A stretch of DNA of 6,485 bases, taken from Actinomycetota bacterium (GTDB taxonomy: Bacteria > Actinomycetota > Acidimicrobiia > Acidimicrobiales > GCA-2861595). Shown piece by piece: positions 1 through 5,706 of this stretch. Below the pieces are notes generated by a model. It did no database searches. It was not told the origin of the DNA and saw nothing but the letters and a program-made list of their open reading frames with translations. The first letter of the stretch is position 1; every line of letters starts with the position of its first letter. Made by a program: the position numbers and the translations under genes. The stretch covers positions 1-6,485 of the forward strand of contig JADDQT010000115.1 in NCBI GenBank assembly GCA_016781225.1. The letters are read 5' to 3'.

Positions 1-644
1 TGAGCCAGCTCGACGAGGAGCTGCGGCGCCTGGGCCCGGTCAACGCCCTGGCTCTGGAGGACCATCAGGCCCTGGAGGAGCGCCATTCGTTCGTCGAGGG
101 CCAGCTCGAGGACGTGCGCTCCGCCCGCCGGGAGCTGGGCAAGGTGGTGCGGGCCATCGACGGCGAGATCACCGACGTGTTCGCCGCCGCCTTTGCCGAC
201 GTGGCCGAGAACTTCGCCAAGCTGTTCATCTCCCTCTTCCCGGGGGGCACCGGACAGCTCCGGCTGACCAACCCGGAGGACCTGCTGACAACGGGGATCG
301 AGGTAGAGGCCCGTCCCTCGGGCAAGAGGGTGGGCAAGCTCTCGCTGCTGTCCGGGGGAGAGCGCTCGCTCACGGCGCTGGCGTTCCTCTTCGCCGTGTT
401 CAGGAGCCGACCCTCGCCCTTCTACCTCCTCGACGAGGTGGAGGCGGCGCTGGACGACGTGAACCTCAACCGGTTCCTGGAGCTGGTGGACGAGTTCCGG
501 GATGAGGCCCAGCTGGTGGTGGTGAGCCACCAGAAGCGCACCATGGAGGCTGCCGACTGCCTCTACGGCGTCACCATGCAACCGGGCGGCGCCTCGAGGG
601 TAGTGAGCGAGCGTTCCGACCGGGTGGGGGCGGCGTCCCGGTAG
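1..644 (+). CDS. smc: Chromosome segregation ATPase SMC, C-terminal part (5' end outside window)
   Basis: This is the C-terminal 213 residues of the Structural Maintenance of Chromosomes ATPase, which dimerises and, with ScpA/ScpB, organises and segregates the chromosome. The first whole codon is at base 3 and the stop is TAG at 642-644. The visible part starts at the end of the coiled coil (LGPVNALALED, then ERHSFVEGQLEDV) and continues into the C-terminal half of the ATPase head. The head carries the ABC signature LSGGE (bases 348-362), Walker B FYLLDE (420-437) with the D-loop region after it, and the H-loop histidine in VVVSHQ (His codon 528-530). The YGVTMQ segment near the end is typical of actinobacterial SMC proteins. 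All head motifs expected in this part are intact, so the gene looks functional. Walker A and the hinge would lie upstream of the window. ftsY follows after only 12 bases, so cotranscription is likely. Confidence 0.96.
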   Translation, partial: SQLDEELRRLGPVNALALEDHQALEERHSFVEGQLEDVRSARRELGKVVRAIDGEITDVFAAAFADVAENFAKLFISLFPGGTGQLRLTNPEDLLTTGIEVEARPSGKRVGKLSLLSGGERSLTALAFLFAVFRSRPSPFYLLDEVEAALDDVNLNRFLELVDEFRDEAQLVVVSHQKRTMEAADCLYGVTMQPGGASRVVSERSDRVGAASR

Positions 645-647
645 GCT
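642..647 (+). promoter_or_regulatory. Possible -10 box (TAGGCT) just upstream of ftsY
   Basis: TAGGCT fits the actinobacterial TAnnnT -10 pattern and ends 9 bases before the ftsY ATG, overlapping the smc stop codon. No Shine-Dalgarno sequence is visible between smc and ftsY, and transcription from here would give a leaderless or nearly leaderless ftsY mRNA. There is no well-spaced -35: a TTCCGA at 614-619 is about 22 bases away. The box could be chance, since a TAG stop supplies half of it. Confidence 0.25.
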
Positions 648-656
648 CCCGTCGCC

Positions 657-1883
657 ATGGAGCTGGCCCTCATACTCATCCTGGTCGGCCTGGCCCTGCT
701 GGGCACCGCCACCGCGGTGGCCATAAGCCTTCGCCGGCGCCGCCCCGAGCTGGAGGCCCCGCCCGAAGCTCCTCCGCAGCTGCCCCCCGAAGCCCCACCG
801 AGGCCGGTGGCCCTGGAGGAGGAGGTGGCGCCCGATGTCGAACCGGAGCCGGTAGCGGCCCCTGAGCCGCTGCCGGTCGATCTCGAACCGGAGCCGGTAG
901 AGGTCGTCGAACCCGAGCCGGTGGAGGGGCCCGAGCCGGTAGAGGTTGTCGAACCGGAGCCGGTCGAGGCCCCGCCCGCCCCGGTCAGGCCGCGCTTCCG
1001 GGACCGGCTGGGCAAGGCCCGAAGCCTGCTGGCGGGGTACGTGGGATCGATCCTCTCCCGCTCCTCCATCGACGAGGAGACCTGGGACGAGTTGGAGGAG
1101 GCGCTCATCAGAGCGGACGTGGGCGTGGGCCTCACCTCGAAGCTTCTCGACGGTCTGCGGGACCGGGTCAAGTCGGAGGGCATCAAGACGCCGCCGGAGC
1201 TGGTCAACGCGCTCAAGGAGGATCTCACCAAGAGACTGGCCCAGACGGACGAGGGCCTGCACCACGAGGCGGGCGCTCCCAACGTGTGGCTGTTCGTCGG
1301 CGTCAACGGCGTGGGCAAGACCACGACCATCGGCAAGGTCGCGCTCCGGGAGGCGGCCGCTGGCCGCAGCGTGGTCATGGCCGCGGGCGACACGTTCCGG
1401 GCCGCGGCCGCCGAGCAGCTCGGTCTCTGGGCCGAGCGGGTGGGCGCCGACCTGGTTCGGGGGAACGAGGGCGGCGACCCGGGCTCGGTGGTGTTCGACG
1501 CCGTCGAGCGGGCGGCGGCCCGAGGCGCCGACCTGGTGCTGGCGGACACGGCCGGGCGACTGCACACCAAGGTCAACCTCATGGAGGAGCTGAAGAAGGT
1601 CCGCCGCGTCGCGGAGCGGCCCCCCGGCCGCCTGACCGAGGTGCTCCTGGTGATCGACGCCACCACGGGCCAGAACGGCCTGGTGCAGGCCCGCCAGTTC
1701 GCCGAGGCGGTGTCGGTGACCGGCGTGGTGCTCACCAAGCTCGACGGCACGGCCAAGGGCGGCATCGTGTTGGCCATAGAGGACGACATGGGCCTGCCGG
1801 TGAAGCTGGTGGGCCTGGGCGAGAGCCCCGAAGACCTCGTGGACTTCGACCCCGAAGAGTTCGTCGACGCCCTCTTCTCCTGA
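657..1883 (+). CDS. ftsY: Signal recognition particle receptor FtsY (membrane-anchored form)
   Basis: SRP receptor GTPase, 408 residues. It pairs with Ffh at the membrane, and mutual GTP hydrolysis releases the ribosome-nascent chain to the Sec translocon. Residues 3-24 are a hydrophobic segment followed by RRRR, consistent with a membrane anchor. Residues 31-110 are a Glu/Pro-rich linker with EPEPVE repeats. The N domain spans about 113-200, and the G domain follows with GVNGVGKTT (215-223, P-loop), DTFRAAAAEQL (245-255), DTAGR (297-301), TKLDGTAKGG (360-369) and the G5 loop GLGE (386-389). It ends at FVDALFS, the usual C-terminus of the family. The ATG at 657 is chosen because it includes the whole membrane segment and lies 12 bases after smc. 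No Shine-Dalgarno is evident. The stop overlaps the next ATG (TGATG at 1881-1885). Identity is certain from the motifs; membrane anchoring through the N-terminal helix is inferred, since some bacterial FtsY proteins lack it. Confidence 0.97.
   Translation: MELALILILVGLALLGTATAVAISLRRRRPELEAPPEAPPQLPPEAPPRPVALEEEVAPDVEPEPVAAPEPLPVDLEPEPVEVVEPEPVEGPEPVEVVEPEPVEAPPAPVRPRFRDRLGKARSLLAGYVGSILSRSSIDEETWDELEEALIRADVGVGLTSKLLDGLRDRVKSEGIKTPPELVNALKEDLTKRLAQTDEGLHHEAGAPNVWLFVGVNGVGKTTTIGKVALREAAAGRSVVMAAGDTFRAAAAEQLGLWAERVGADLVRGNEGGDPGSVVFDAVERAAARGADLVLADTAGRLHTKVNLMEELKKVRRVAERPPGRLTEVLLVIDATTGQNGLVQARQFAEAVSVTGVVLTKLDGTAKGGIVLAIEDDMGLPVKLVGLGESPEDLVDFDPEEFVDALFS
838..971 (+). repeat. Glu/Pro/Val coding repeat in the FtsY linker
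   Basis: Imperfect tandem copies of a unit resembling gaaccggagccggtagaggt encode EPEPVE(VV) at FtsY residues about 61-105. Copies begin near 841, 885, 909, 930 and 951, with differences mostly at third codon positions. The result is an acidic, proline-stiffened spacer between the membrane helix and the NG domain. Such acidic linkers are known in FtsY proteins (the A domain of E. coli FtsY is acidic), but the sequence itself is low complexity and likely variable in length. Confidence 0.85.
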
Positions 1884-3568
1884 TGTCCGATTGCCCTTCC
1901 CGGCCCTCCTCAACGGACCGCTCGGAGCTTGGCTTCGAGCGCAGGCCCATGGTCCGCTGGCTAGACCCCCACCAGCTCCTCGACACCGCCGTCCGTGTCC
2001 TTCTGTCCGGCCTGCTCGGCACCTACGCCGACCCCCGGCAGCTCCAGGCTCTCACCGACATCGAGACCCACGACCGGTCCCAGGGAAGCGAGCTGTGGCT
2101 CGACTACGTGGCCGATCTCGGTGACGGGTGGGACCCCACCTACACGGTGGCCAGGCTCCTGGCGTCCGACGACCTCGACCTGGGACGGGAGGGTGAGGCG
2201 GGCCCGACGGAGCGGGGCCGGCTCCTGGTCATGGGCGGTGACCAGGTGTATCCCGTTCCCAAGCGGAGCGAGTACGAGAACCGCCTGCTCGGTCCGTACC
2301 GGGCGGCCATGCCCTGCTCCAACGGAGAGCCACCCGAGCTGTTCGCCATCCCGGGCACCCACGACTGGTACGACGGGCTCATCAACTTCGAGGAGATCTT
2401 CTGCCGCCGGCGCCGCATCGGGGGCTGGCAGACGCAGCAGAGCCGGAGCTACTTCGCCGTCAAGCTGCCCCACGACTGGTGGCTGTGGGGCATCGACATC
2501 CAGTTCGGCCCCTACCTCGACGACGAGCAGTGGAAGTACTTCTCCGACGTCGCCCGGGATCGACTGGCGCAGGGCGACCGCATCATCCTGTGCATGTCCA
2601 AGGAAGTGGCCGGGGGCGGAGACATCTTCTCCGACCGCGATCTGGGCCAACTCGAGCGGCTGATCGAGTCCGCCGGAGCACGGGTGATGCTCTACCTGAG
2701 GAGCGGACGGCACCACTACGTCCGCTACGAGGAGGAGGACGGTCCCCGCCAGCACATCACCGCCGGTGGCGGTGGGGCGTTCCTGCATCCCACTCATCAG
2801 CTGCCCGACTGCCTGGAGCTCCCCGGCGAGGAGGGTGAGATCACCTACCGCCGGGTGCAGAGCTATCCCTCACCCGAGATGTCCAAGCGGCTGAGGAAGA
2901 GGGTGTTGTTCCTTCCCCTCTACAACCTGCCCCTGGCCGCTCTCATCGGCATGGCGCAGGTGCTGCTGGCGTTCAACCTGGGCCTTCATCTCAGGGACAG
3001 GCACAGGGAGCTCGGTCTCACCGGCCTGCGGCGGGCGCTGTGGGAGAGCCCGACCGCCTTCCTGCTGATCGTCCTCATGCTGGTGCTGCTGGCGGCCATG
3101 GTGCGCTTCGCCCACGACGCGCCGGGCGTCACCCGATGGCTGCTCGGCCTGGTTCACTCCTCGCTGCAGCTGGCCACCACGGCAGCGGTCCTGCTCGGCG
3201 CGTCCCGAATCGTCTCCGGCACGGGCCTCGAGGGAGCGGCGTCGCTCATCGTCTTCCTAGTCCTGGTGGCCGTGCTCGGTGGGGTCTGTGGCACAGTCGG
3301 GATGTCCGGCTACCTGTGGGCCACCAACTGTCTCGGCTTTCACGGGAACGAGGCGTACGCGCCGCTTCACCACAAGGACCAGAAGAACTTCCTCCGCCTG
3401 CACATCGACGCCGAAGGAGCACTGACCGTGTTTCCCGTGGGAGTGGACCGAGTAGGGCGGAAATGGCGGCCCGCTCCCGATGCACCGCCTCATGCCCCCT
3501 GGTTCGAGCCCGACGGGCCCGAGCCCGAGGCCGCCCTGATCGAGGGGCCGGTGAGGATCGACAGGTGA
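1883..3568 (+). CDS. Membrane-associated calcineurin-like metallophosphoesterase-family protein with substituted metal-site residues
   Basis: A 561-residue protein in two parts. The N-terminal half resembles a calcineurin-like phosphoesterase: DYVADLGDGWD (74-84), MGGDQVYP (117-124), PGTHDWYDG (157-165), LPHDWWLWGIDIQ (195-207), RSGRHHYVRY (273-282) and TAGGGGAFLHPTH (293-305). After the basic stretch KRLRKR (335-340) come about four hydrophobic helices (roughly 342-368, 391-409, 419-441, 453-478), then a soluble tail containing KNFLRLHID (501-509) and TVFPVGVD (515-522). The family would hydrolyse phosphomonoesters or diesters using two metals; the substrate is unknown. Some expected ligands differ: the usual GNHD reads GTHD, the GHxH-like site reads SGRHH, and no obvious H follows in LCMSKEV. 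It may therefore be weakly active or inactive. The ATG at 1883 overlaps the ftsY stop (TGATG), suggesting translational coupling. ATG 1949 is an alternative start. It is clearly a real gene: length, family-like motifs and flush junctions. Four helices would put both soluble parts on the same side of the membrane. Confidence 0.85.
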   Translation: MSDCPSRPSSTDRSELGFERRPMVRWLDPHQLLDTAVRVLLSGLLGTYADPRQLQALTDIETHDRSQGSELWLDYVADLGDGWDPTYTVARLLASDDLDLGREGEAGPTERGRLLVMGGDQVYPVPKRSEYENRLLGPYRAAMPCSNGEPPELFAIPGTHDWYDGLINFEEIFCRRRRIGGWQTQQSRSYFAVKLPHDWWLWGIDIQFGPYLDDEQWKYFSDVARDRLAQGDRIILCMSKEVAGGGDIFSDRDLGQLERLIESAGARVMLYLRSGRHHYVRYEEEDGPRQHITAGGGGAFLHPTHQLPDCLELPGEEGEITYRRVQSYPSPEMSKRLRKRVLFLPLYNLPLAALIGMAQVLLAFNLGLHLRDRHRELGLTGLRRALWESPTAFLLIVLMLVLLAAMVRFAHDAPGVTRWLLGLVHSSLQLATTAAVLLGASRIVSGTGLEGAASLIVFLVLVAVLGGVCGTVGMSGYLWATNCLGFHGNEAYAPLHHKDQKNFLRLHIDAEGALTVFPVGVDRVGRKWRPAPDAPPHAPWFEPDGPEPEAALIEGPVRIDR

Positions 3569-3571
3569 CCC

Positions 3572-3598
3572 CGGGGGGCGTCTTTGATCGGCCCCCCG
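3572..3598 (+). terminator. GC-rich hairpin after the metallophosphoesterase gene, possible terminator without U-tract
   Basis: Bases 3572-3579 (CGGGGGGC) pair perfectly with 3591-3598 (GCCCCCCG), giving an 8-bp all-GC stem with an 11-base loop, four bases after the TGA stop. No T-run follows, so it is not a classical intrinsic terminator. Actinobacterial terminators often lack the U-tail, so partial termination or 3'-end protection is plausible. It separates the smc-ftsY-phosphoesterase group from the ffh-rpsP group. Confidence 0.5.
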
Positions 3599-3606
3599 CG
3601 GATCAA
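3584..3606 (+). other. TTGATC / GATCAA dyad interlocked with the GC hairpin
   Basis: TTGATC (3584-3589) lies in the loop of the upstream GC hairpin and is exactly complementary to GATCAA (3601-3606), which lies just after the 3' arm. In RNA the two pairings interlock like an H-type pseudoknot, or they could alternate. In DNA the 23-bp dyad could be a protein-binding site. A pseudoknot with the full 8-bp first stem would leave only 2 bases (3599-3600) to cross it, so the outer pairs would have to open. Confidence 0.35.
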
Positions 3607-3627
3607 TGGGTGACTGGGTGGCTCCAC

Positions 3628-3633
3628 TAGCCT
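3628..3633 (+). promoter_or_regulatory. Candidate -10 box (TAGCCT) for a leaderless ffh transcript
   Basis: TAGCCT fits TAnnnT and ends 10 bases before the ffh ATG, so a transcript starting 6-9 bases downstream would begin at or next to the start codon. No Shine-Dalgarno sequence precedes ffh, which agrees with leaderless initiation, common in actinobacteria. No convincing -35 lies 16-19 bases upstream. GCCT/AGGC (3630-3633 and 3637-3640) also form a tiny inverted repeat here. Confidence 0.4.
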
Positions 3634-3643
3634 GGTAGGCCAC

Positions 3644-4999
3644 ATGTTCGAGTCCCTGAGCGACCGCTTCGAGGGCATCTTCACCCGCATGCGGGGCCGG
3701 GGCCGCCTCGGTGAGACCGAGGTCGACGGCGTCCTGCGCGAGATACGGGTCGCCCTGCTCGAGGCCGACGTCAACTTCCTCGTGGTGAAGGGCATGGTCG
3801 CCCGGATCAAGGAGCGCTGCGTCGGCGCCGACCTGTCCAAGAGCCTTAGCCCGGCTCAGCAGGTGATCAAGATCGTCAACGAGGAGCTCACCGGGGTCTT
3901 GGGTGGTGAGGCACTCAAGATCACCTACGCCTCCAGGCCGCCCACCGTGGTGCTGCTGGCAGGCCTCCAGGGCTCGGGCAAGACCACCACCGCAGCCAAG
4001 CTCGGGCGTTGGTTCAAGCAGCAGGGCCGCAACCCGCTGCTGGTGGGTGCCGACCTCCAGCGGCCGGCGGCGGTGGAGCAGCTACGGGTGCTCGGCGCCC
4101 AAGCCGGGGTGCCCGTGTTCAGTGCCGGCGGCGACCCGGTGGAGGTCGCAGCCCAGAGCCTGGCCGAGGCCCAGCGGCTCGGCCGTGACGTCCTCGTGGT
4201 CGACACCGCCGGGCGCCTGTCCATCGACGCCGAGCTGATGGACGAGGTGCGCCGGGTCTCCGAGAAGGTGACGCCGAAGTACACCTTCCTCGTCATCGAC
4301 GCCATGACCGGCCAGGACGCCGTCAACACCGCAGAGGCCTTCCACGCCACCCTCGAGCTCGACGGGGTGATCCTCACCAAGCTCGACGGCGACGCCCGTG
4401 GTGGCGCCGCTCTGTCCGTGAAGGAGGTCGTGGGGCGGCCCATCGCCTTCGCGTCCACAGGCGAGAAGCTGGCCGACTTCGACGTCTTCCACCCCGAGCG
4501 CATGGCGAGTCGCATCCTCGGGATGGGAGACGTCCTCACCCTGATCGAGAAGGCGGAGCAGACCTACGACCAGGCCGAGGCGGAGAAGGCAGCCACCGCC
4601 CTCGCCGAGGGGCGGTTCACCCTCGAGGACTTCCTCGAGCAGATGCAGCAGATCAAGAAGATGGGACCCATCTCGAACCTGGTGGGGATGCTGCCGGGAC
4701 TGCCCAAGGAGATCAAGCAGGCCGAGATCGACGACCGGGAGCTGGGTAAGGTGGAGGCGCTCATCCGTTCCATGACGCCTGCGGAACGGGTCGACCCTGC
4801 CATCATCAACGGTTCCCGGCGAGCACGCATCGCCAACGGCAGCGGCACCACCACGTCGGACGTGAACATGCTGTTGAAGCAGTTCAAGGAGGTCCAGCAC
4901 ATGATGGGCCAGGCAGGGCTGGGCGGGGCGCTGGCCAGGAAGGCCAAGAAGAACAAGAAGGGCAAGAAGGGCGGGCGGTTCACCCCGCCGAGCAACTAG
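3644..4999 (+). CDS. ffh: Signal recognition particle protein Ffh (SRP54)
   Basis: The protein subunit of SRP, 451 residues. It binds 4.5S/SRP RNA and hydrophobic signal sequences emerging from the ribosome, then docks on FtsY. The N domain occupies residues 1-95 (ALLEADVNF at 38-46). The G domain has P-loop GLQGSGKTTT (107-116), DLQRPAAVEQL (137-147), DTAGR (187-191), TKLDGDARGG (245-254) and STGEK (271-275). The M domain begins near 296, with the finger-loop segment GMLPGLPK (348-355) and the RNA-binding helix-turn-helix SRRARIANGSG (391-401), and ends in a lysine-rich tail (432-443). All motifs are intact and the length is normal. The ATG at 3644 starts the canonical MFESLSDRFEGIF N-terminus. 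A 75-base structured gap separates it from the upstream gene and 36 bases from rpsP, so ffh may head its own unit. The SRP RNA gene is not seen in the window. Confidence 0.98.
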   Translation: MFESLSDRFEGIFTRMRGRGRLGETEVDGVLREIRVALLEADVNFLVVKGMVARIKERCVGADLSKSLSPAQQVIKIVNEELTGVLGGEALKITYASRPPTVVLLAGLQGSGKTTTAAKLGRWFKQQGRNPLLVGADLQRPAAVEQLRVLGAQAGVPVFSAGGDPVEVAAQSLAEAQRLGRDVLVVDTAGRLSIDAELMDEVRRVSEKVTPKYTFLVIDAMTGQDAVNTAEAFHATLELDGVILTKLDGDARGGAALSVKEVVGRPIAFASTGEKLADFDVFHPERMASRILGMGDVLTLIEKAEQTYDQAEAEKAATALAEGRFTLEDFLEQMQQIKKMGPISNLVGMLPGLPKEIKQAEIDDRELGKVEALIRSMTPAERVDPAIINGSRRARIANGSGTTTSDVNMLLKQFKEVQHMMGQAGLGGALARKAKKNKKGKKGGRFTPPSN

Positions 5000-5021
5000 C
5001 GGGCCGTTCCCGCAGACGATC

Positions 5022-5027
5022 GAGGAG
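5022..5027 (+). promoter_or_regulatory. Shine-Dalgarno site of rpsP
   Basis: GAGGAG lies 8 bases before the rpsP GTG. It is the clearest ribosome binding site ahead of an annotated start in this window. It fixes the GTG at 5036 as the start and suggests that rpsP is translated independently of ffh. Confidence 0.8.
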
Positions 5028-5035
5028 AAGAGAAC

Positions 5036-5326
5036 GTGGCCGTGAAGCTCCGCCTGGTGAGAATGGGGAAGAAGAAGCAGCCGACCTACCGGGTGGTGGC
5101 AGCGGACAGCCGCTCGCCCCGCAACGGTCGGTTCATCGAGATCGTAGGCACCTACGAGCCCCGGGCCGAGCCGTCGGCCATCCGCATAGACGAGGAGAAG
5201 ACGCTGGCCTGGCTGCACAAGGGCGCCCAGCCCACCGAGAGGGTGGAGAAGCTGCTGCGGATCACCGGCACGTGGGACGCATTCGCCCAGGGCCGCGCCC
5301 AGGCGTCAGGCGGTTCTTCGACGTGA
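5036..5326 (+). CDS. rpsP: 30S ribosomal protein S16
   Basis: Ribosomal protein bS16, 96 residues, which binds 16S rRNA in the body of the 30S subunit and helps its assembly. The N-terminus AVKLRLVRMGKKKQPTYRVV and the following DSRSPRNGRFIEIVGTYEP (24-42) are diagnostic, and the family's second half is seen in EEKTLAWLHKGAQPTERVEKLL (53-74, one residue run continuing into RITGTW). The length is slightly above the 80-90 of many bS16 proteins because of a short Ala/Gly/Ser tail. The start is GTG, 8 bases after a good Shine-Dalgarno. The TGA stop overlaps the next candidate start (GTGA, 5323-5326). It begins the classical rpsP-rimM-trmD order, here with a KH gene inserted as is usual in Gram-positives. 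Confidence 0.98.
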   Translation: MAVKLRLVRMGKKKQPTYRVVAADSRSPRNGRFIEIVGTYEPRAEPSAIRIDEEKTLAWLHKGAQPTERVEKLLRITGTWDAFAQGRAQASGGSST

Positions 5327-5706
5327 GCGAGGATCTGGAGGGTCCTGGCCAAGCCGCCGGCGCCGACGTCACCGGGGCCGAGGTGACCGGTGCTGAGGTC
5401 ACCGGGGTTGAGGTAACCGGGGGCGAGGTCACCGGCGATGACGGCGCCGGCAACCGGGTCGTCGGGGGAGAGGCGAAGAGCGTGCTCGAGTACATGGCCC
5501 GCCAGATCGTCGACGAGCCCGATGCCGTTGTCATCGACCCCGACCAGAGAGGACCGGATCGGGTCGACCTCCGCCTGCACGTGGCACCCGACGACATGGG
5601 CAAGATCATCGGCAGGCGAGGGCGGGTCGCCCAGGCCATCCGCACCGTTGTCCGCGCCGTCGGCGCCCGGGAGGGTGTGGAGACCACTGTCGACATCGTC
5701 GACTGA
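5323..5706 (+). CDS. khpA: KH-domain RNA-binding protein KhpA with a repeat-bearing N-terminal extension
   Basis: A small RNA-binding protein of the KhpA family, which in Firmicutes works with KhpB and affects cell division and sRNA or mRNA handling; its function in actinobacteria is less clear. The KH core is residues 54-127: VLEYMARQIVDEPDAV (54-69), then HVAPDDMGKIIGRRG (86-100) with the GRRG loop at 97-100, and the end VDIVD. The whole family protein is usually about 75-80 residues, so the 53 residues before Val54 are extra. They include five (A/V/G)(D/E)VTG pentapeptides. The GTG at 5323 is chosen because it overlaps the rpsP stop (GTGA) and has AGGCGG 9 bases upstream. A second GTG at 5482 would give a 74-residue standard KhpA and also has a ribosome-binding-like stretch. 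The 3' end is secure; the start is uncertain. rimM follows after 37 bases. Confidence 0.9.
   Translation: MSEDLEGPGQAAGADVTGAEVTGAEVTGVEVTGGEVTGDDGAGNRVVGGEAKSVLEYMARQIVDEPDAVVIDPDQRGPDRVDLRLHVAPDDMGKIIGRRGRVAQAIRTVVRAVGAREGVETTVDIVD
5362..5451 (+). repeat. 15-bp tandem repeat, six units, in the 5' part of khpA
   Basis: Units begin at 5362, 5377, 5392, 5407, 5422 and a degenerate one at 5437. Consensus is gccgaggtcaccggg, read in the khpA frame as AEVTG. Units 2-5 each contain the palindrome GGTNACC, with N being G, C, A and C. Many differences between units are at third codon positions (gtc/gtg/gta, ggg/ggt/ggc, gcc/gct), which favours the stretch being translated. Confidence 0.92.
5464..5473 (+). 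promoter_or_regulatory. Possible Shine-Dalgarno for an internal khpA start at GTG 5482
   Basis: GGGGGAGAGG lies 8 bases before GTG 5482, a spacing suited to ribosome binding. Initiation there would produce the 74-residue KH domain without the repeat extension. It could be the true start or a second one. Purine-rich runs are easily found by chance in coding DNA of this composition. Confidence 0.4.

Noticed and set aside
563..1789. 408-codon open frame on the minus strand opposite ftsY
   Set aside because: It mirrors the ftsY coding frame, is Ser/Arg/Thr-rich in the way of high-GC antisense shadows, and has no recognisable domain.
1286..1882. Upstream extension of the phosphoesterase frame into ftsY
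   Set aside because: The frame is open by chance inside ftsY and encodes Arg/Gly-rich low-complexity sequence; ATG 1883 overlapping the ftsY stop is the sensible start.
3569..3643. SRP RNA or another structured RNA gene in the gap before ffh
   Set aside because: At 75 bases with no conserved GGAA/GNRA SRP hairpin, the gap is too short and lacks the Alu- or 4.5S-type signature.
4082..5218. 378-codon open frame on the minus strand opposite ffh and rpsP
   Set aside because: It lies across two certain genes and its composition (Leu/Gly/His-rich) is a by-product of their codon bias.
5272..5322. Further upstream khpA start inside rpsP
   Set aside because: It would overlap rpsP by 55 bases and add residues unlike the family; the GTGA overlap at 5323 is more natural.
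5362..5451. Repeat array as a CRISPR
   Set aside because: The units are 15 bp, directly abutting with no spacers, and in frame with khpA.
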